A DNA stretch of 64,000 nt, from assembly GCF_000482465.1 (NCBI RefSeq), contig NZ_KI519430.1:21448-85447 (forward strand), in the 5' to 3' direction. Numbering within the stretch: the first letter of the stretch is position 1; each line of letters begins with the position of its first letter. The stretch comes from Runella limosa DSM 17973 (lineage in GTDB: Bacteria > Bacteroidota > Bacteroidia > Cytophagales > Spirosomataceae). A model generated the notes under the pieces. That model ran no database searches. It saw only the letters and a list, made by a program, of their open reading frames with translations, and was not told the origin of the DNA. Positions 52,766 to 61,643 of this stretch are shown here, in pieces. The position numbers and the translations under genes were made by a program.

Positions 52766-52863
52766 TAGTGGGAGGTTTGAAAATACAAGTAGGAGGTGAT
52801 TTTTGACATTTCCAATACCGTTCAATAAAATACCCAGAAACCCTTAATCGACATTCGGGGAAA

Positions 52864-52885
52864 TCCCTGAATGAAAAATCAGGGA
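52864..52885. promoter_or_regulatory. Palindrome upstream of the Tat-like protein gene
   Basis: TCCCTGA (52864-52870), 8-bp loop, TCAGGGA (52879-52885). It lies between the divergent kinase gene and the exported cluster, suitable as an operator for either. An ATG at 52871 falls in its loop, a reason to prefer the later start at 52940. Confidence 0.5.
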
Positions 52886-52939
52886 AAACAGGTATTTACT
52901 TATAATTCTGATTTTCAGAGCTTTGCAGTACACAAAACA

Positions 52940-54496
52940 ATGAAAAACCTTTTCGCAAACTACTTGAAAATCATGACAACTAACACAAATCAAAGCCCTG
53001 ACTATTTCACCAAACCGATGGACCGTCGGACAATGCTCCGAAATGGGGCCTTGTTTGGTTTACTTTCTACTTTGCCCTTTGCAAAAACTGGATGGGGCAA
53101 CAATCTTGACACAAAAACACCCCCCATTTTATTGTTTAAACGCAGTACAGTAGGCGAAGGGTTGGTAAGCGCATTTGGGGAAGTAAGAATTGCCGAAATC
53201 AAAGGAAATACTTTGCCAATTTATATGGCAAGCAACAACGGCTCGTGCGTAATAGATGCCTCAGGACGGGGTATTTATGCCAAATTTGGCAATGATAGTA
53301 ACGCCATTAAGCTCACTCCGACAAGAATCGAATTTGGGAAATCCAACGAACCATGGAGCAAAAAATCCATTGAAAGAATGGCCCAAGAAATAGCAAATGA
53401 TCGCAAAAAACTTATCGGAGTTTTGGAGTTACGGGCTGCCTTTGTTACTACATATCCAGTGGCGACCCAAAGAGTAAAAAAATCTATGGGTAGTCAAATG
53501 TCCCAATTAATGGCCAAAACCAACAATGCTATGGGAGCGAATGCCATGAATTGCGGTTTGGGCTTTCAAAATTTGATAAATGCAGGTGTTCAAACAGCCA
53601 CTCGAGTGGTAACAGAAACAATACCGATCATCAAATCGGCGGAACAACAGTACCTCGAATGTTATGACCAACAGCTCAATGGCCCTTGCAAAGATGTGGC
53701 TTGGGGTTTTGGCGCCATCCCCTGTGCCATCGCTGCCTGTGCAATGCAGGTATTTACAGACATGGTGATTGGTTTTACAACGATTGTTATTGAAACAATT
53801 GTCGAAAAAATTGTGATGCCTTATGTCTCGTGTGTCCAAGCTCCATTTGCTGACATCAACTGGCCAAATCCATTTAAACCACTGGTATCTGGAACAATTC
53901 AAGGAGCTGTTGCCGACCCTACACCTCCCGTTAGTGATAAAAAAGTAGTAAGCGATGCCCTCAAGCTACTCAAAGATATTAGTGGTTTTCTAGGGCCTTT
54001 CAAATGTATGCTAGACGGACAATGGAGCTTGGCACAACTCAATACCCCCCTCATTTTAGATGGAAAAAATGTAGGGATACCATACGGTATTAAAGTGTGT
54101 ATTGGTGCTGATTGTGCCGATAAGTTAATAAGTCTGAACGCCTGGGGACAAACTGGCTCCGATTGGGCAACCGCCCTCTCCGTATTGGCTGCCCTAAGCC
54201 CCGCAGCAGCGACAGCATTGGGCGCTTTGGCGCCAGCATCCCCCGCCATAGCAGCACTAGTAGCGGCAGCAGGGCCAGTTGTGGCAGGTGCAGCAGCCCT
54301 CATCTTGGCGGTTGTAATCCTGATACTCATTTATGCTACTGCTATTCAAGCCCAATTACTTGTTCATAAAGCTCTGGGTAGTTTTAACGACGGCACAGTG
54401 TGTATTGAGCATCCAACTTTTGCCCTAGCCTTGGTGAAATTAATGACTTTCACGTATGCTCCCGCCGAGCTCATTCCTCCCATCGTCACAGGATAA
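52940..54496 (+). CDS. Unrecognised exported protein with Tat-like leader and Ala-rich hydrophobic end
   Basis: 518 residues from ATG 52940 (541 from 52871). A twin-Arg leader is visible at ~27-47: MDRRTMLRNGALFGLLSTLPFA. Residues ~60-170 are polar with GSCVIDASGRGIYAKFG. A cysteine-rich middle follows (MNCGLGFQNL, YLECYDQQLNGPCKDVAW, IPCAIAACAMQVF) with two amphipathic helices. Near the C-terminus an Ala/Val/Ile-rich stretch (~435-490: SPAAATALGALAPASPAI onward) would span or insert in a membrane. I do not recognise a family; a pore-forming or bacteriocin-like protein is one idea. The next two exported genes follow at +22 bp and by overlap. Confidence 0.68.
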   Translation: MKNLFANYLKIMTTNTNQSPDYFTKPMDRRTMLRNGALFGLLSTLPFAKTGWGNNLDTKTPPILLFKRSTVGEGLVSAFGEVRIAEIKGNTLPIYMASNNGSCVIDASGRGIYAKFGNDSNAIKLTPTRIEFGKSNEPWSKKSIERMAQEIANDRKKLIGVLELRAAFVTTYPVATQRVKKSMGSQMSQLMAKTNNAMGANAMNCGLGFQNLINAGVQTATRVVTETIPIIKSAEQQYLECYDQQLNGPCKDVAWGFGAIPCAIAACAMQVFTDMVIGFTTIVIETIVEKIVMPYVSCVQAPFADINWPNPFKPLVSGTIQGAVADPTPPVSDKKVVSDALKLLKDISGFLGPFKCMLDGQWSLAQLNTPLILDGKNVGIPYGIKVCIGADCADKLISLNAWGQTGSDWATALSVLAALSPAAATALGALAPASPAIAALVAAAGPVVAGAAALILAVVILILIYATAIQAQLLVHKALGSFNDGTVCIEHPTFALALVKLMTFTYAPAELIPPIVTG

Positions 54497-54518
54497 GTAC
54501 CTAAATCATTTCAAACCC

Positions 54519-55523
54519 ATGAAACTACTATTTGTGATTATTTTTACTGCTTTGGCGGTTGCGACAATCGCACAAAACAGCCCTAAAGCTTCTAAAATAA
54601 GTAGCCCTACCAAAGCACAAATTGAGGCTATACAGAGTTTATTAGCCCCAGTACGCAAGCAAGTAGAAGATATACTGCAAAAAACTGATGCCAAACTTTT
54701 TGCTGATTATCAGGCTGATTTAAAGAGAATTGCAGCACTAAAAAACTACCAACAGCGAGCCAAAGAACTGACTGTACTCGACAGTAAATACTACGCCTTC
54801 GTAAAGCAAGGGTACATAGCTGCCAAAATTGATGAAAAATACTACCAAAGTAAAATGCTGGGTATTCTTCGTCTGGCTTCTAACCAACTACGCTTCACCG
54901 AATTTTTGGGCGTCGCCAATGCTACAGCTTCTCGGACACTTTTCCCTCCTCCAAGCAACCCTTGTAAGGAGTTTAAATGTCCTTTGAAAGTCAGGAATAC
55001 AACCATGAACCAACAAGCCATTGAGTTGGGTTCTGAACGATTAGGCGATTTGCTCGATAATATCTCCAAAGAATGCGTAACATTTGCTCAAACAGTAGCT
55101 CTTGTGGCTTCGGGTAGAGAAGAGTTTAGTGCTATCGGCGAGTTTGCCAGCATCTCTCCCAATGGCAGTAATATAGACATCAACGCAGAATGTAGCTATC
55201 AAATATCAGGAATCGCCTTTGCATTTTTGGGAGGAGGCTATTGCGACGCCAGCGTCGGGATAGTAGTGAGCGGCCCAACTGTTGACTTACGAATAGAACA
55301 TGATATCGGCTGGGCTCTTGCCCCCGTTATTTGGTACAATCCATTTAGAGCTAGTGGGGAAAATGACCGACTACAGGGCAGTTTTACGCCAAGCCCTAAT
55401 GGTGGGGACTACAAAATTCAACTATATGCCAAAACGTATGCCATGGCAGCCGTACTTTCTGGCACATATTCAAATGCTGATATATTTTCTATCTCATCGC
55501 TTAAAGTTTGTCAGCATAAATGA
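54519..55523 (+). CDS. Unrecognised exported protein of the three-gene cluster
   Basis: 334 residues with a signal peptide (KLLFVIIFTALAVATIAQ). Residues ~25-130 are helical and charged (QSLLAPVRKQVEDILQKTDA, ADLKRIAALKNYQQRAKELT), possibly coiled coil. The second part has paired cysteines (NPCKEFKCPLKV, KECVTFAQ, AECSYQI, GGYCDAS) and becomes beta-rich at the end. No family is recognised. It starts 22 bp behind the Tat-like protein gene and overlaps the next gene by ATGA, so the products are likely made together. A frame extending upstream to 54456 overlaps the previous gene and is not used. Confidence 0.7.
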   Translation: MKLLFVIIFTALAVATIAQNSPKASKISSPTKAQIEAIQSLLAPVRKQVEDILQKTDAKLFADYQADLKRIAALKNYQQRAKELTVLDSKYYAFVKQGYIAAKIDEKYYQSKMLGILRLASNQLRFTEFLGVANATASRTLFPPPSNPCKEFKCPLKVRNTTMNQQAIELGSERLGDLLDNISKECVTFAQTVALVASGREEFSAIGEFASISPNGSNIDINAECSYQISGIAFAFLGGGYCDASVGIVVSGPTVDLRIEHDIGWALAPVIWYNPFRASGENDRLQGSFTPSPNGGDYKIQLYAKTYAMAAVLSGTYSNADIFSISSLKVCQHK

Positions 55524-56617
55524 AGAATCGCTCTTTGTTTTATCTCATTTGGGTTATGGTCAGTCTCAATGCCCCTGCCCAAACCGATATTCCGACACTC
55601 AACGCCGACAAACCTCTGGAATTTACGATTCCTGCGTCGGCGGCTTTTGATTTGCTGGGCGTTACGCCTGCTCAGGTAACCAAGCCTGGCAACATCCGCG
55701 ATTTTAAGGTGGACTGGTCTTTTGCATCGTGGCGGCTCAAACCCAACATCGCCATTCAGGCGCAGCCCGTTTGGGAATTGCTCTACAACCGCCCCAAGCT
55801 CCAGAAATACCAAGCTGCTTCAAAATTGATGAAAACCCTGTCAACCCTTGATATTTCGGCAGGAACAATCGAGGACGAAAACCTCACACGCCGTCTGGCT
55901 GTAGCTACTAAAATCACGCTCTTTCGCAGCCACGATGCTTTAGATGAGCCTGATTTGTTTAAAAACGCTACACAGCGATTTGAGCAACAACAAAAATCAC
56001 TGCTGGACATGCGCCGAGATTTGGAAGATAGTCTGCGCAAAACGCCCAATCTAAGCCTGTATCTCGAAAATAGAACTTTATTTTTACAACAATTACAAGG
56101 AATCGAAGCTCAACTAATAGCGCTAGAAAAGGGACAAAAAGAAGTGATTACAGCATTAGCCAACACTTATTTGAAAGAGCACTGGAATGCCAGTTTTTTG
56201 GACATTGCGGTCGGGCGCTCTTACAATTACTTCAAAGACCAGCTAGATAGCCTCAACTTACAACGCGATGGCCTATCGGTTTGGGTCAATGGCTGTGTCG
56301 GATTAGGTCGCAAATGGCTCCTCACGGGGGTCTTCCGTTATACCACCGTCAGCACCCCGCTTCGCCCCAGTACACGGGAATTTTTTGGAGGCATTAGCCT
56401 CCGCTACGGAAGTCCTAAGTTTAATTTTTTTGTCGAAGCCCTCAACCGAGACGACGCTAATCTCTTTCGTTTTAAGGCCGTTACAATTGCCTATGGCGGA
56501 GATTGGCGATTTAGCAAAAATGTCATGCTGAGTTATGGAGTACGTACCGTTTATGGTACAAACTTTTCTTTTAAGCAGCTTGTGCCCATTGCCAGCATCG
56601 CCTGTATGATGCGGTAA
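55520..56617 (+). CDS. Unrecognised outer-membrane beta-barrel protein of the three-gene cluster
   Basis: 365 residues with a signal peptide (KNRSLFYLIWVMVSLNAPA). An N-terminal motif ASAAFDLLGVTPAQVTKPGN (~38-57) and VWELLYNRP are followed by a long helical segment (FEQQQKSLLDMRRDLEDSLR, ~150-215). The C-terminal ~130 residues alternate as in a beta-barrel (GLSVWVNGCVGLGRKWLLTG, FFGGISLRYGSPKFNFFVEA, NVMLSYGVRTVYG). The start overlaps the preceding stop as ATGA. It could be an outer-membrane exit or assembly partner for the two exported proteins in front; this is inference from order only. Confidence 0.7.
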   Translation: MKNRSLFYLIWVMVSLNAPAQTDIPTLNADKPLEFTIPASAAFDLLGVTPAQVTKPGNIRDFKVDWSFASWRLKPNIAIQAQPVWELLYNRPKLQKYQAASKLMKTLSTLDISAGTIEDENLTRRLAVATKITLFRSHDALDEPDLFKNATQRFEQQQKSLLDMRRDLEDSLRKTPNLSLYLENRTLFLQQLQGIEAQLIALEKGQKEVITALANTYLKEHWNASFLDIAVGRSYNYFKDQLDSLNLQRDGLSVWVNGCVGLGRKWLLTGVFRYTTVSTPLRPSTREFFGGISLRYGSPKFNFFVEALNRDDANLFRFKAVTIAYGGDWRFSKNVMLSYGVRTVYGTNFSFKQLVPIASIACMMR

Positions 56618-56694
56618 AATCATTAAACAAACAATCTCTTTTTCTTAATTAGCGTTGGAACCACCGCAGTAGTCGGAAGGCAATAAAAAAACAC

Positions 56695-56721
56695 TATATT
56701 TGCATCATTGTTGCAAATATA
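56695..56721. promoter_or_regulatory. Palindromic operator on the oxidoreductase promoter
   Basis: TATATTTGCA (56695-56704), 7 bp, TGCAAATATA (56712-56721): a perfect 10-bp inverted repeat. Its left arm is also the -7 element TATATTTG (56695-56702), so a bound repressor would block the promoter. The repressor is not known; the core TTGCA-type half site differs from the Fur-like boxes in the window. Confidence 0.68.
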
Positions 56722-56746
56722 ACTTTCCCTGCTTATCCCACATATT

Positions 56747-57652
56747 ATGTCATCCCAAACACACGACGTCATCATCATCGGTGGTAGTTTTGCGGGTCTC
56801 TCGGCTGCGATGGGCCTTGGCCGTGCGCTACGAAACGTGCTTATCATTGACAATCAATTACCCTGCAATCGCCAAACACCTCATTCTCATAACTTTCTGA
56901 CGCAAGATGGAGAACCTCCCCTCCGTATTTTAGAGAAGGCACGTGAACAGGTACTTGCCTATTCTACCATCGACTGGAAAATAGGCACTGCCGTTCAAGC
57001 CCATAAAATTGAAAATGGGTTCGAAATCGTTCTTCAAAGTGGAGAAAGCTACGCGGCTAAAAAACTCTTATTCGCCACAGGCATCAAGGATAACTTATTG
57101 GCATTCAATGGACTTTCTGCCTGCTGGGGTATTTCGGTCATTCATTGCCCCTATTGTCACGGATTTGAGGTAAAAAATACCCCAACGGCCGTCATTGGGA
57201 ACGGTGACGAGGGTTTTGAATACGTAAAAATGATTTCTAATTGGACTAAAAATTTGACACTCTGTACAAACGGCCCGTCAACATTGAGTAAAGAACAAGG
57301 TTTGAAATTGGCAAAAAATGGCATTCAAATGATTGAAAGTGAAATCGGCGAGTTTGTGCACCAAAATGGACAGATTGAGCATATTTTACTCAAAAACCAA
57401 GAAAAACTACCCGTACAGGCCGTCTATTATCGTCCCTCGTTTGTTCAACACACTGCCCTCCCTGCCCAACTTGGCTGCGAAATAACCCCACAAGGGTATA
57501 TTCAAGTCAATGAAATGCAGCAAACCAGTCAGCCTGGTATATTGGCCGCTGGCGACAACACTTCCCCTTTTCGGTCGGTGGCCAATGCTGTCGCTAAGGG
57601 TTCGATGGCAGCGGCGGTTTTGAATCGAGAACTCATTGAGGAGGTGTTCTAA
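56747..57652 (+). CDS. NAD(P)/FAD-dependent dithiol oxidoreductase (GliT/thioredoxin reductase-like)
   Basis: A 301-residue flavoenzyme. The FAD-binding loop VIIIGGSFAGLSAAMGLGRA (~9-28), the redox motif CPYCHGFE (~135), the NAD(P)-binding VIGNGDEGFEYV (~147) and the FAD site ILAAGDNTSPFRSVANAVAKG (~265) are all present. Classical thioredoxin reductases have CAxCD; the CPYCHG form is that of fungal GliT-like enzymes and their bacterial relatives, which make or break disulphides in small thiols. The 26-bp leader contains the operator right upstream. It stands alone on the plus strand; its stop overlaps the first copy of a tandem repeat. Confidence 0.9.
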   Translation: MSSQTHDVIIIGGSFAGLSAAMGLGRALRNVLIIDNQLPCNRQTPHSHNFLTQDGEPPLRILEKAREQVLAYSTIDWKIGTAVQAHKIENGFEIVLQSGESYAAKKLLFATGIKDNLLAFNGLSACWGISVIHCPYCHGFEVKNTPTAVIGNGDEGFEYVKMISNWTKNLTLCTNGPSTLSKEQGLKLAKNGIQMIESEIGEFVHQNGQIEHILLKNQEKLPVQAVYYRPSFVQHTALPAQLGCEITPQGYIQVNEMQQTSQPGILAAGDNTSPFRSVANAVAKGSMAAAVLNRELIEEVF

Positions 57653-57842
57653 AATGGGCGTCAGAGACGCAATTCCATTTTTGCCCCAAATGATAGTTTG
57701 GGGCAAGCAACTTCTAAAATGGGCGTCAGAGACGCAATTCCATTTTTGCCCCAAATGATAGTTTGAGGCAAGCAAATTTCTAAAATGGGCGTCGGAGACG
57801 CAATTCCATTTTTGCCCCAAATCATAGTTTGGGGCAAGCAAA
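57647..57842. repeat. Three tandem ~65-bp repeats with two hairpins each
   Basis: Copies begin at 57647, 57712 and 57778 (65, 66, 65 bp). Each holds AATGG-GCGTC-aga-GACGC-aattCCATT, a nested stem, and GCCCCAAAtgatagTTTGGGGC, a second stem. Variation is confined to a few bases and often keeps pairing (middle copy: TTTGAGGC). The first copy overlaps the stop codon of the oxidoreductase gene. No unique spacers are present. Confidence 0.9.
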
Positions 57843-57942
57843 CAAATATTTTTTGCTGTTGATGCAACCTTCTTGCTTGAGATTGCATCTTATAGATATA
57901 ACAGCAAGTTGAAAGCAAAACAATTCATGAAATAAGTAAAAC

Positions 57943-57989
57943 AAAAGGCAGTAGTTAGGAGCATTGATTTTGCCTAACTGCTGCCTTTT
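57943..57989 (+). terminator. Terminator-like hairpin after the tandem repeats
   Basis: AAAAGGCAGTAGTTAGG (57943-57959) pairs with CCTAACTGCTGCCTTTT (57973-57989), 17 bp with one mismatch, ending in T4. Confidence 0.72.
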
Positions 57990-57997
57990 GAAGCAAA

Positions 57998-58097
57998 AAG
58001 CGGTTTTTTACAGCCAAAACCGCTTATCTAAAAAAATCTACCGCTTATGTAAAAAAAGGTAGCTTGCAATGCACAGTACTATACCTTTGAAGCGGTA
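57998..58097 (+). promoter_or_regulatory. Phased AAGCGGT/ACCGCTT array and promoter of the barrel gene
   Basis: The 7-bp unit occurs at 57998 (AAGCGGT), 58019 (ACCGCTT), 58040 (ACCGCTT) and 58090 (AAGCGGT). The first three starts are exactly 21 bp apart, two helical turns. The -7 element TACCTTTG lies at 58082-58089, immediately before the last copy. The first two units can also pair as a hairpin (AAGCGGTTTT/AAAACCGCTT). Confidence 0.55.
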
Positions 58098-58126
58098 ATT
58101 AATAACAGCCATTTTAAACAGTAGCC

Positions 58127-60571
58127 ATGAAAACTTCTAGCAGCTTCATCGCAGCATTCGTTTTGCTTTGTTCCAGTGTGATTGCACAATCTCCTTCAAA
58201 GGGAAAAATCACGGGGGATGTAAAAGAATCAGCAACAAAACCACTTCCTTTTGCCACGGTTTTGTTGCTTAACGCCAAGGACTCTACCCTCGCCAAAGGG
58301 GCTATTTCGAGCGAATCTGGTACTTACGAATTTGAAAACATTTCGCTTGGTCGGTATTTGATTTCGGCCACAATGGTAGGTTTTCAGAAATCATTCTCTG
58401 CTCCTTTTGAACTAAAAGAAGGTCAACTTAGCCTGAAAGTACCATCGCTTATCGTTGCTGAAAACACCCAAACCCTTCAAGAGGTGAAGGTCGTTTCCAA
58501 AAAACCATTTGTAGAACAACAAGTCGATCGCATGGTTGTCAACGTTGAAAATAACATTGGTTCGGCGGGTGGAACTGCTCTCGAAGTGCTTGAGAAAGCA
58601 CCAGGTGTGACCATCGACCGCCAAAATGACCGCCTCCAGTTTAAAGGTCGCCAAGGGGTGATGGTGATGATTGATGGGAAGTTACAACAAATTTCGATGC
58701 AAGATTTGATGAACATGTTGCAGTCGATGCCAAGCGATAACGTTGAGAAAATTGAACTTATCTCCAACCCTCCTGCCAAATACGATGCCGCTGGAAATAC
58801 AGGCCTCATCAACATTGTGTTGAAGAAAAACAAAAATTTTGGCACTAACGGAAACTACACCCTAGGTGCTGGCTATGGCCGCTATGAGAAACTAAACGGA
58901 TCGCTGGGGCTCAACTACCGCAATGCCAAATACAATGCGTTTGGTAATGTGAGTGTCTTTCACGGGCGCTTCCAAAATACCCAAGACATCGACCGCACGA
59001 TTGCGTTTCAAGACCAAGTTACGTACATGGACCAAAACAGTCCACGCGTAGGAAATCCTCAAAACGTGAGTTTTCGGGGCGGGGTTGACTTTTTTGTCAC
59101 CAAAAAAACGACCATCGGTGTGTTAGCAACTGGCTTTCTCAACCAGTTTAAAATGAATGGTGTTTCAAAAACGGATTTTCGCGATAAAAACCAAACGCTA
59201 ACAAGCCGTTTTGAAACAGATACTTACAACCACAACCGTTTGGATAATTATACGGCCAACGTCAACCTTAAACACGATTTAGGAAAAGGACGTGAGCTGA
59301 CTGCCGATGCTGATTATTCGATTTTTAATGGCAACTCTGGAAATGATTTACGTACTACCTATTTCTCCCCTAGCGATGAAATCACCAGCAAGGATGTATT
59401 CAGAAACATCATGCCTTCAAACATTCAAATCGCGGGTGCAAAAATTGACTATATCCACCCTCTTAAAAAAGGAAAAATAGAAACAGGTGCCAAAAGTAGC
59501 TTTGTGAATACCGACAATGACATGCGTTTTGAAACCCAAGTAGATAACGTTTGGACGCTTGATCCAACTCGCTCTAACCAGTTTATTTACAAAGAAAACA
59601 TCAATGCCGCCTACCTTAATTATAGCACGTCATTGAACAAAAAAACGCAGGTACAGTTGGGCTTCCGCGCCGAACATACCCATTCGCAGGGTAACTCAGT
59701 GACGCTCAACAACGTCGTGGATCGTAACTACGTCAACCTGTTCCCAAGCGTGTTTGTGTCTCGTTCGCTCGATACCAACAACGTCCTGAATGTCTCGTAC
59801 AGTCGCCGTATCGACCGTCCCAATTACCGCAATTTGAACCCGTTCCAGTTTTTCCTTGACCCTTATACGTTCCAACAAGGAAATCCAAACTTGCGTCCAC
59901 AGTTTACTAATTCGTTTCAAATTACCCACGTCTTCAAAGGCGCATTTTCAACTTCCTTGGGCTACAGCCGCATCAATGACGTGATTGCTGACCAAATCCC
60001 AAAACAAATTGCGTCTGAAAACAAGACCTACGTAACCACCGAAAACTTAGACCACCAAGACAGTTATAACCTGACCTTTAGTATTCCAGTGACGGTTAAA
60101 AAATGGTGGACGATGCAAAACAACATCAGCGCGTTTTATAACCGCTACCGCTCGTTCTACTACGGAGCCGACCTCGACTTGGGGCAATTTGGAGCAACGG
60201 TATTTATGACCAACAACTTCACTTTACCCAAAGGATACACAGCCGAATTGAGCGGCTTTTGGAACTCTCCAACCCAATATAACCTCTTGTACGCCAAGGC
60301 ACAAGGACAAATCAGTGCTGGTTTTGCCAAGTCATTATGGAACCGCAAAGCCTCTCTGCGCGTAAACGTGAACGATATATTCTTCTTGAACCGCTTTGCA
60401 GGCACGGTGAAATACCAAGATTTGAATTTCAAAGTATATTCTCGCTGGGAAAGCCGCCAAGTACGGGTATCATTTACCTATCGTTTCGGAAATCAAAACG
60501 TGAAAGCAGCTCGCCAACGTAGCACAAGTACCGACGACCTCCGCAACCGCGCCAACTCAGGTCAGAACTAG
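58127..60571 (+). CDS. Outer-membrane beta-barrel family protein (TonB-receptor-like, CarboxypepD-reg domain)
   Basis: 814 residues. After a signal peptide a CarboxypepD-reg-like domain (KGKITGDVKESATKPLPFAT, ~24-105) and a plug-like region follow (VDRMVVNVENNIGSAGGTAL, LEKAPGVTIDRQNDRLQFKG, VEKIELISNPPAKYDAAGNT, GLINIVLKKN). The barrel has RRIDRPNYRNLNPFQFFLDP and a final VRVSFTYRFG. This is the OMP_b-brl_3 group of Bacteroidota, related to TonB receptors but usually lacking a clear TonB box; substrate is unknown. A basic Ser/Thr-rich tail extends past the last strand (~795-814). It is a single-gene unit between terminators and has the phased array upstream. Confidence 0.9.
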   Translation: MKTSSSFIAAFVLLCSSVIAQSPSKGKITGDVKESATKPLPFATVLLLNAKDSTLAKGAISSESGTYEFENISLGRYLISATMVGFQKSFSAPFELKEGQLSLKVPSLIVAENTQTLQEVKVVSKKPFVEQQVDRMVVNVENNIGSAGGTALEVLEKAPGVTIDRQNDRLQFKGRQGVMVMIDGKLQQISMQDLMNMLQSMPSDNVEKIELISNPPAKYDAAGNTGLINIVLKKNKNFGTNGNYTLGAGYGRYEKLNGSLGLNYRNAKYNAFGNVSVFHGRFQNTQDIDRTIAFQDQVTYMDQNSPRVGNPQNVSFRGGVDFFVTKKTTIGVLATGFLNQFKMNGVSKTDFRDKNQTLTSRFETDTYNHNRLDNYTANVNLKHDLGKGRELTADADYSIFNGNSGNDLRTTYFSPSDEITSKDVFRNIMPSNIQIAGAKIDYIHPLKKGKIETGAKSSFVNTDNDMRFETQVDNVWTLDPTRSNQFIYKENINAAYLNYSTSLNKKTQVQLGFRAEHTHSQGNSVTLNNVVDRNYVNLFPSVFVSRSLDTNNVLNVSYSRRIDRPNYRNLNPFQFFLDPYTFQQGNPNLRPQFTNSFQITHVFKGAFSTSLGYSRINDVIADQIPKQIASENKTYVTTENLDHQDSYNLTFSIPVTVKKWWTMQNNISAFYNRYRSFYYGADLDLGQFGATVFMTNNFTLPKGYTAELSGFWNSPTQYNLLYAKAQGQISAGFAKSLWNRKASLRVNVNDIFFLNRFAGTVKYQDLNFKVYSRWESRQVRVSFTYRFGNQNVKAARQRSTSTDDLRNRANSGQN

Positions 60572-60640
60572 CAAAAACAAGGGTCGGGAAACGACCCCAC
60601 CCTTTCAACAATATTTTAGTTTAGGTTAAGAAAACGTCGG

Positions 60641-60674
60641 AAAGCCATGCTTTGATTAAGGCATGGCTTTTTTT
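60641..60674 (+). terminator. Rho-independent terminator after the barrel gene
   Basis: AAGCCATGC (60642-60650) pairs with GCATGGCTT (60661-60669), followed by T6. A smaller GGGTCG/CGACCC stem lies ~55 bp before it. Confidence 0.87.
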
Positions 60675-60754
60675 ATTTTGGCTTTTTAGTACCTTGTTGC
60701 CCTATTTTTACGTTAAACATTGGAATTAAACCTCCCTCAATTAGACAAAACGCC

Positions 60755-61642
60755 ATGACAAAAACCGCTACTCTCCGAGTAACACTGCTCAGTTTAAACC
60801 GTTTCTTTGGTTTTTTACTTGTCCTTAGTAGCTTTTCGGCCTTCTCTCAAGAAAAATCGTTGCTCTGGGAAGTGTCAGGAAATGGGCTCGCCAAACCATC
60901 TTATGTATATGGAACCATCCACATGATTTGCCCCAAAGATTACTTAATGACCGACTCAACCAAATCGACCTTTGGGCGGGCCGAGCAAGTTTATCTTGAA
61001 TTGGACATGGACGACCCAACATTAATGACCAAGATGATGCAAACTTCTATGCTGACCAACGGTAAAAAATTGAAAGACTATTTGTCGGAAGACGACTATG
61101 CTGTTTTGGACAATTATTTTAAAGAACGTCTCAAAATGAGTCTTGCCATGTACAACGGCCTGAAGCCTTTTACGGTTATGTCCATGATTTACATGACTTT
61201 CCTCGACTGTCAGCCTCAATCCTACGAATTGACGTTTACCCAAATGGCCACAAACGCCAAAAAAGAGCTGTTAGGCTTAGAAACTGTTGAATTTCAGATG
61301 GGCATTTTTGACCAAATTCCGTACGAAAAACAAGCGGCCTTGCTCGTGGATATGGTTCGTAAAAAAGAAGAGTCTTCCAAAGAATTTGAAAAAATGGTGG
61401 CATTGTACAAAGCTCAAGACCTAGAAGCACTCGTCAAGCTGATGGACGATAGCGACTGGGATTTCAACGGATACGAGGACATTTTACTCGCCAATCGGAA
61501 TGCCAATTGGATTCCAATTATGGAAAAAGCCATGCAGTCAAAATCGTCGTTTTTTGCCGTAGGTGCAGGACACCTTGGTGGCGAAAAAGGCGTTTTGAGC
61601 TTACTTAAAAAGAAAGGATATTCGATAAAACCTATTTTATAA
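60755..61642 (+). CDS. TraB/GumN-family exported protein
   Basis: 295 residues with a signal peptide (ending VLSSFSAFSQ, ~30). The family motif YGTIHMICPKD (~51-61), an acidic helix block (EQVYLELDMDDP) and the closing FFAVGAGHLGGEKGVLSLLK near the C-terminus are all present. TraB/GumN proteins carry conserved His and Gly-rich loops and are suspected metal-dependent hydrolases; some were named for pheromone shutdown or polysaccharide loci, but the activity is not established. The next gene begins 1 bp past its stop. Confidence 0.9.
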   Translation: MTKTATLRVTLLSLNRFFGFLLVLSSFSAFSQEKSLLWEVSGNGLAKPSYVYGTIHMICPKDYLMTDSTKSTFGRAEQVYLELDMDDPTLMTKMMQTSMLTNGKKLKDYLSEDDYAVLDNYFKERLKMSLAMYNGLKPFTVMSMIYMTFLDCQPQSYELTFTQMATNAKKELLGLETVEFQMGIFDQIPYEKQAALLVDMVRKKEESSKEFEKMVALYKAQDLEALVKLMDDSDWDFNGYEDILLANRNANWIPIMEKAMQSKSSFFAVGAGHLGGEKGVLSLLKKKGYSIKPIL

Positions 61643-61643
61643 A

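Noticed and set aside
57407-57841. Minus-strand open frame of 144 residues through the tandem repeats
   Set aside because: It repeats the same ~21-residue block because it reads the DNA repeat, and it overlaps the 3' end of the oxidoreductase gene; no coding signal of its own.
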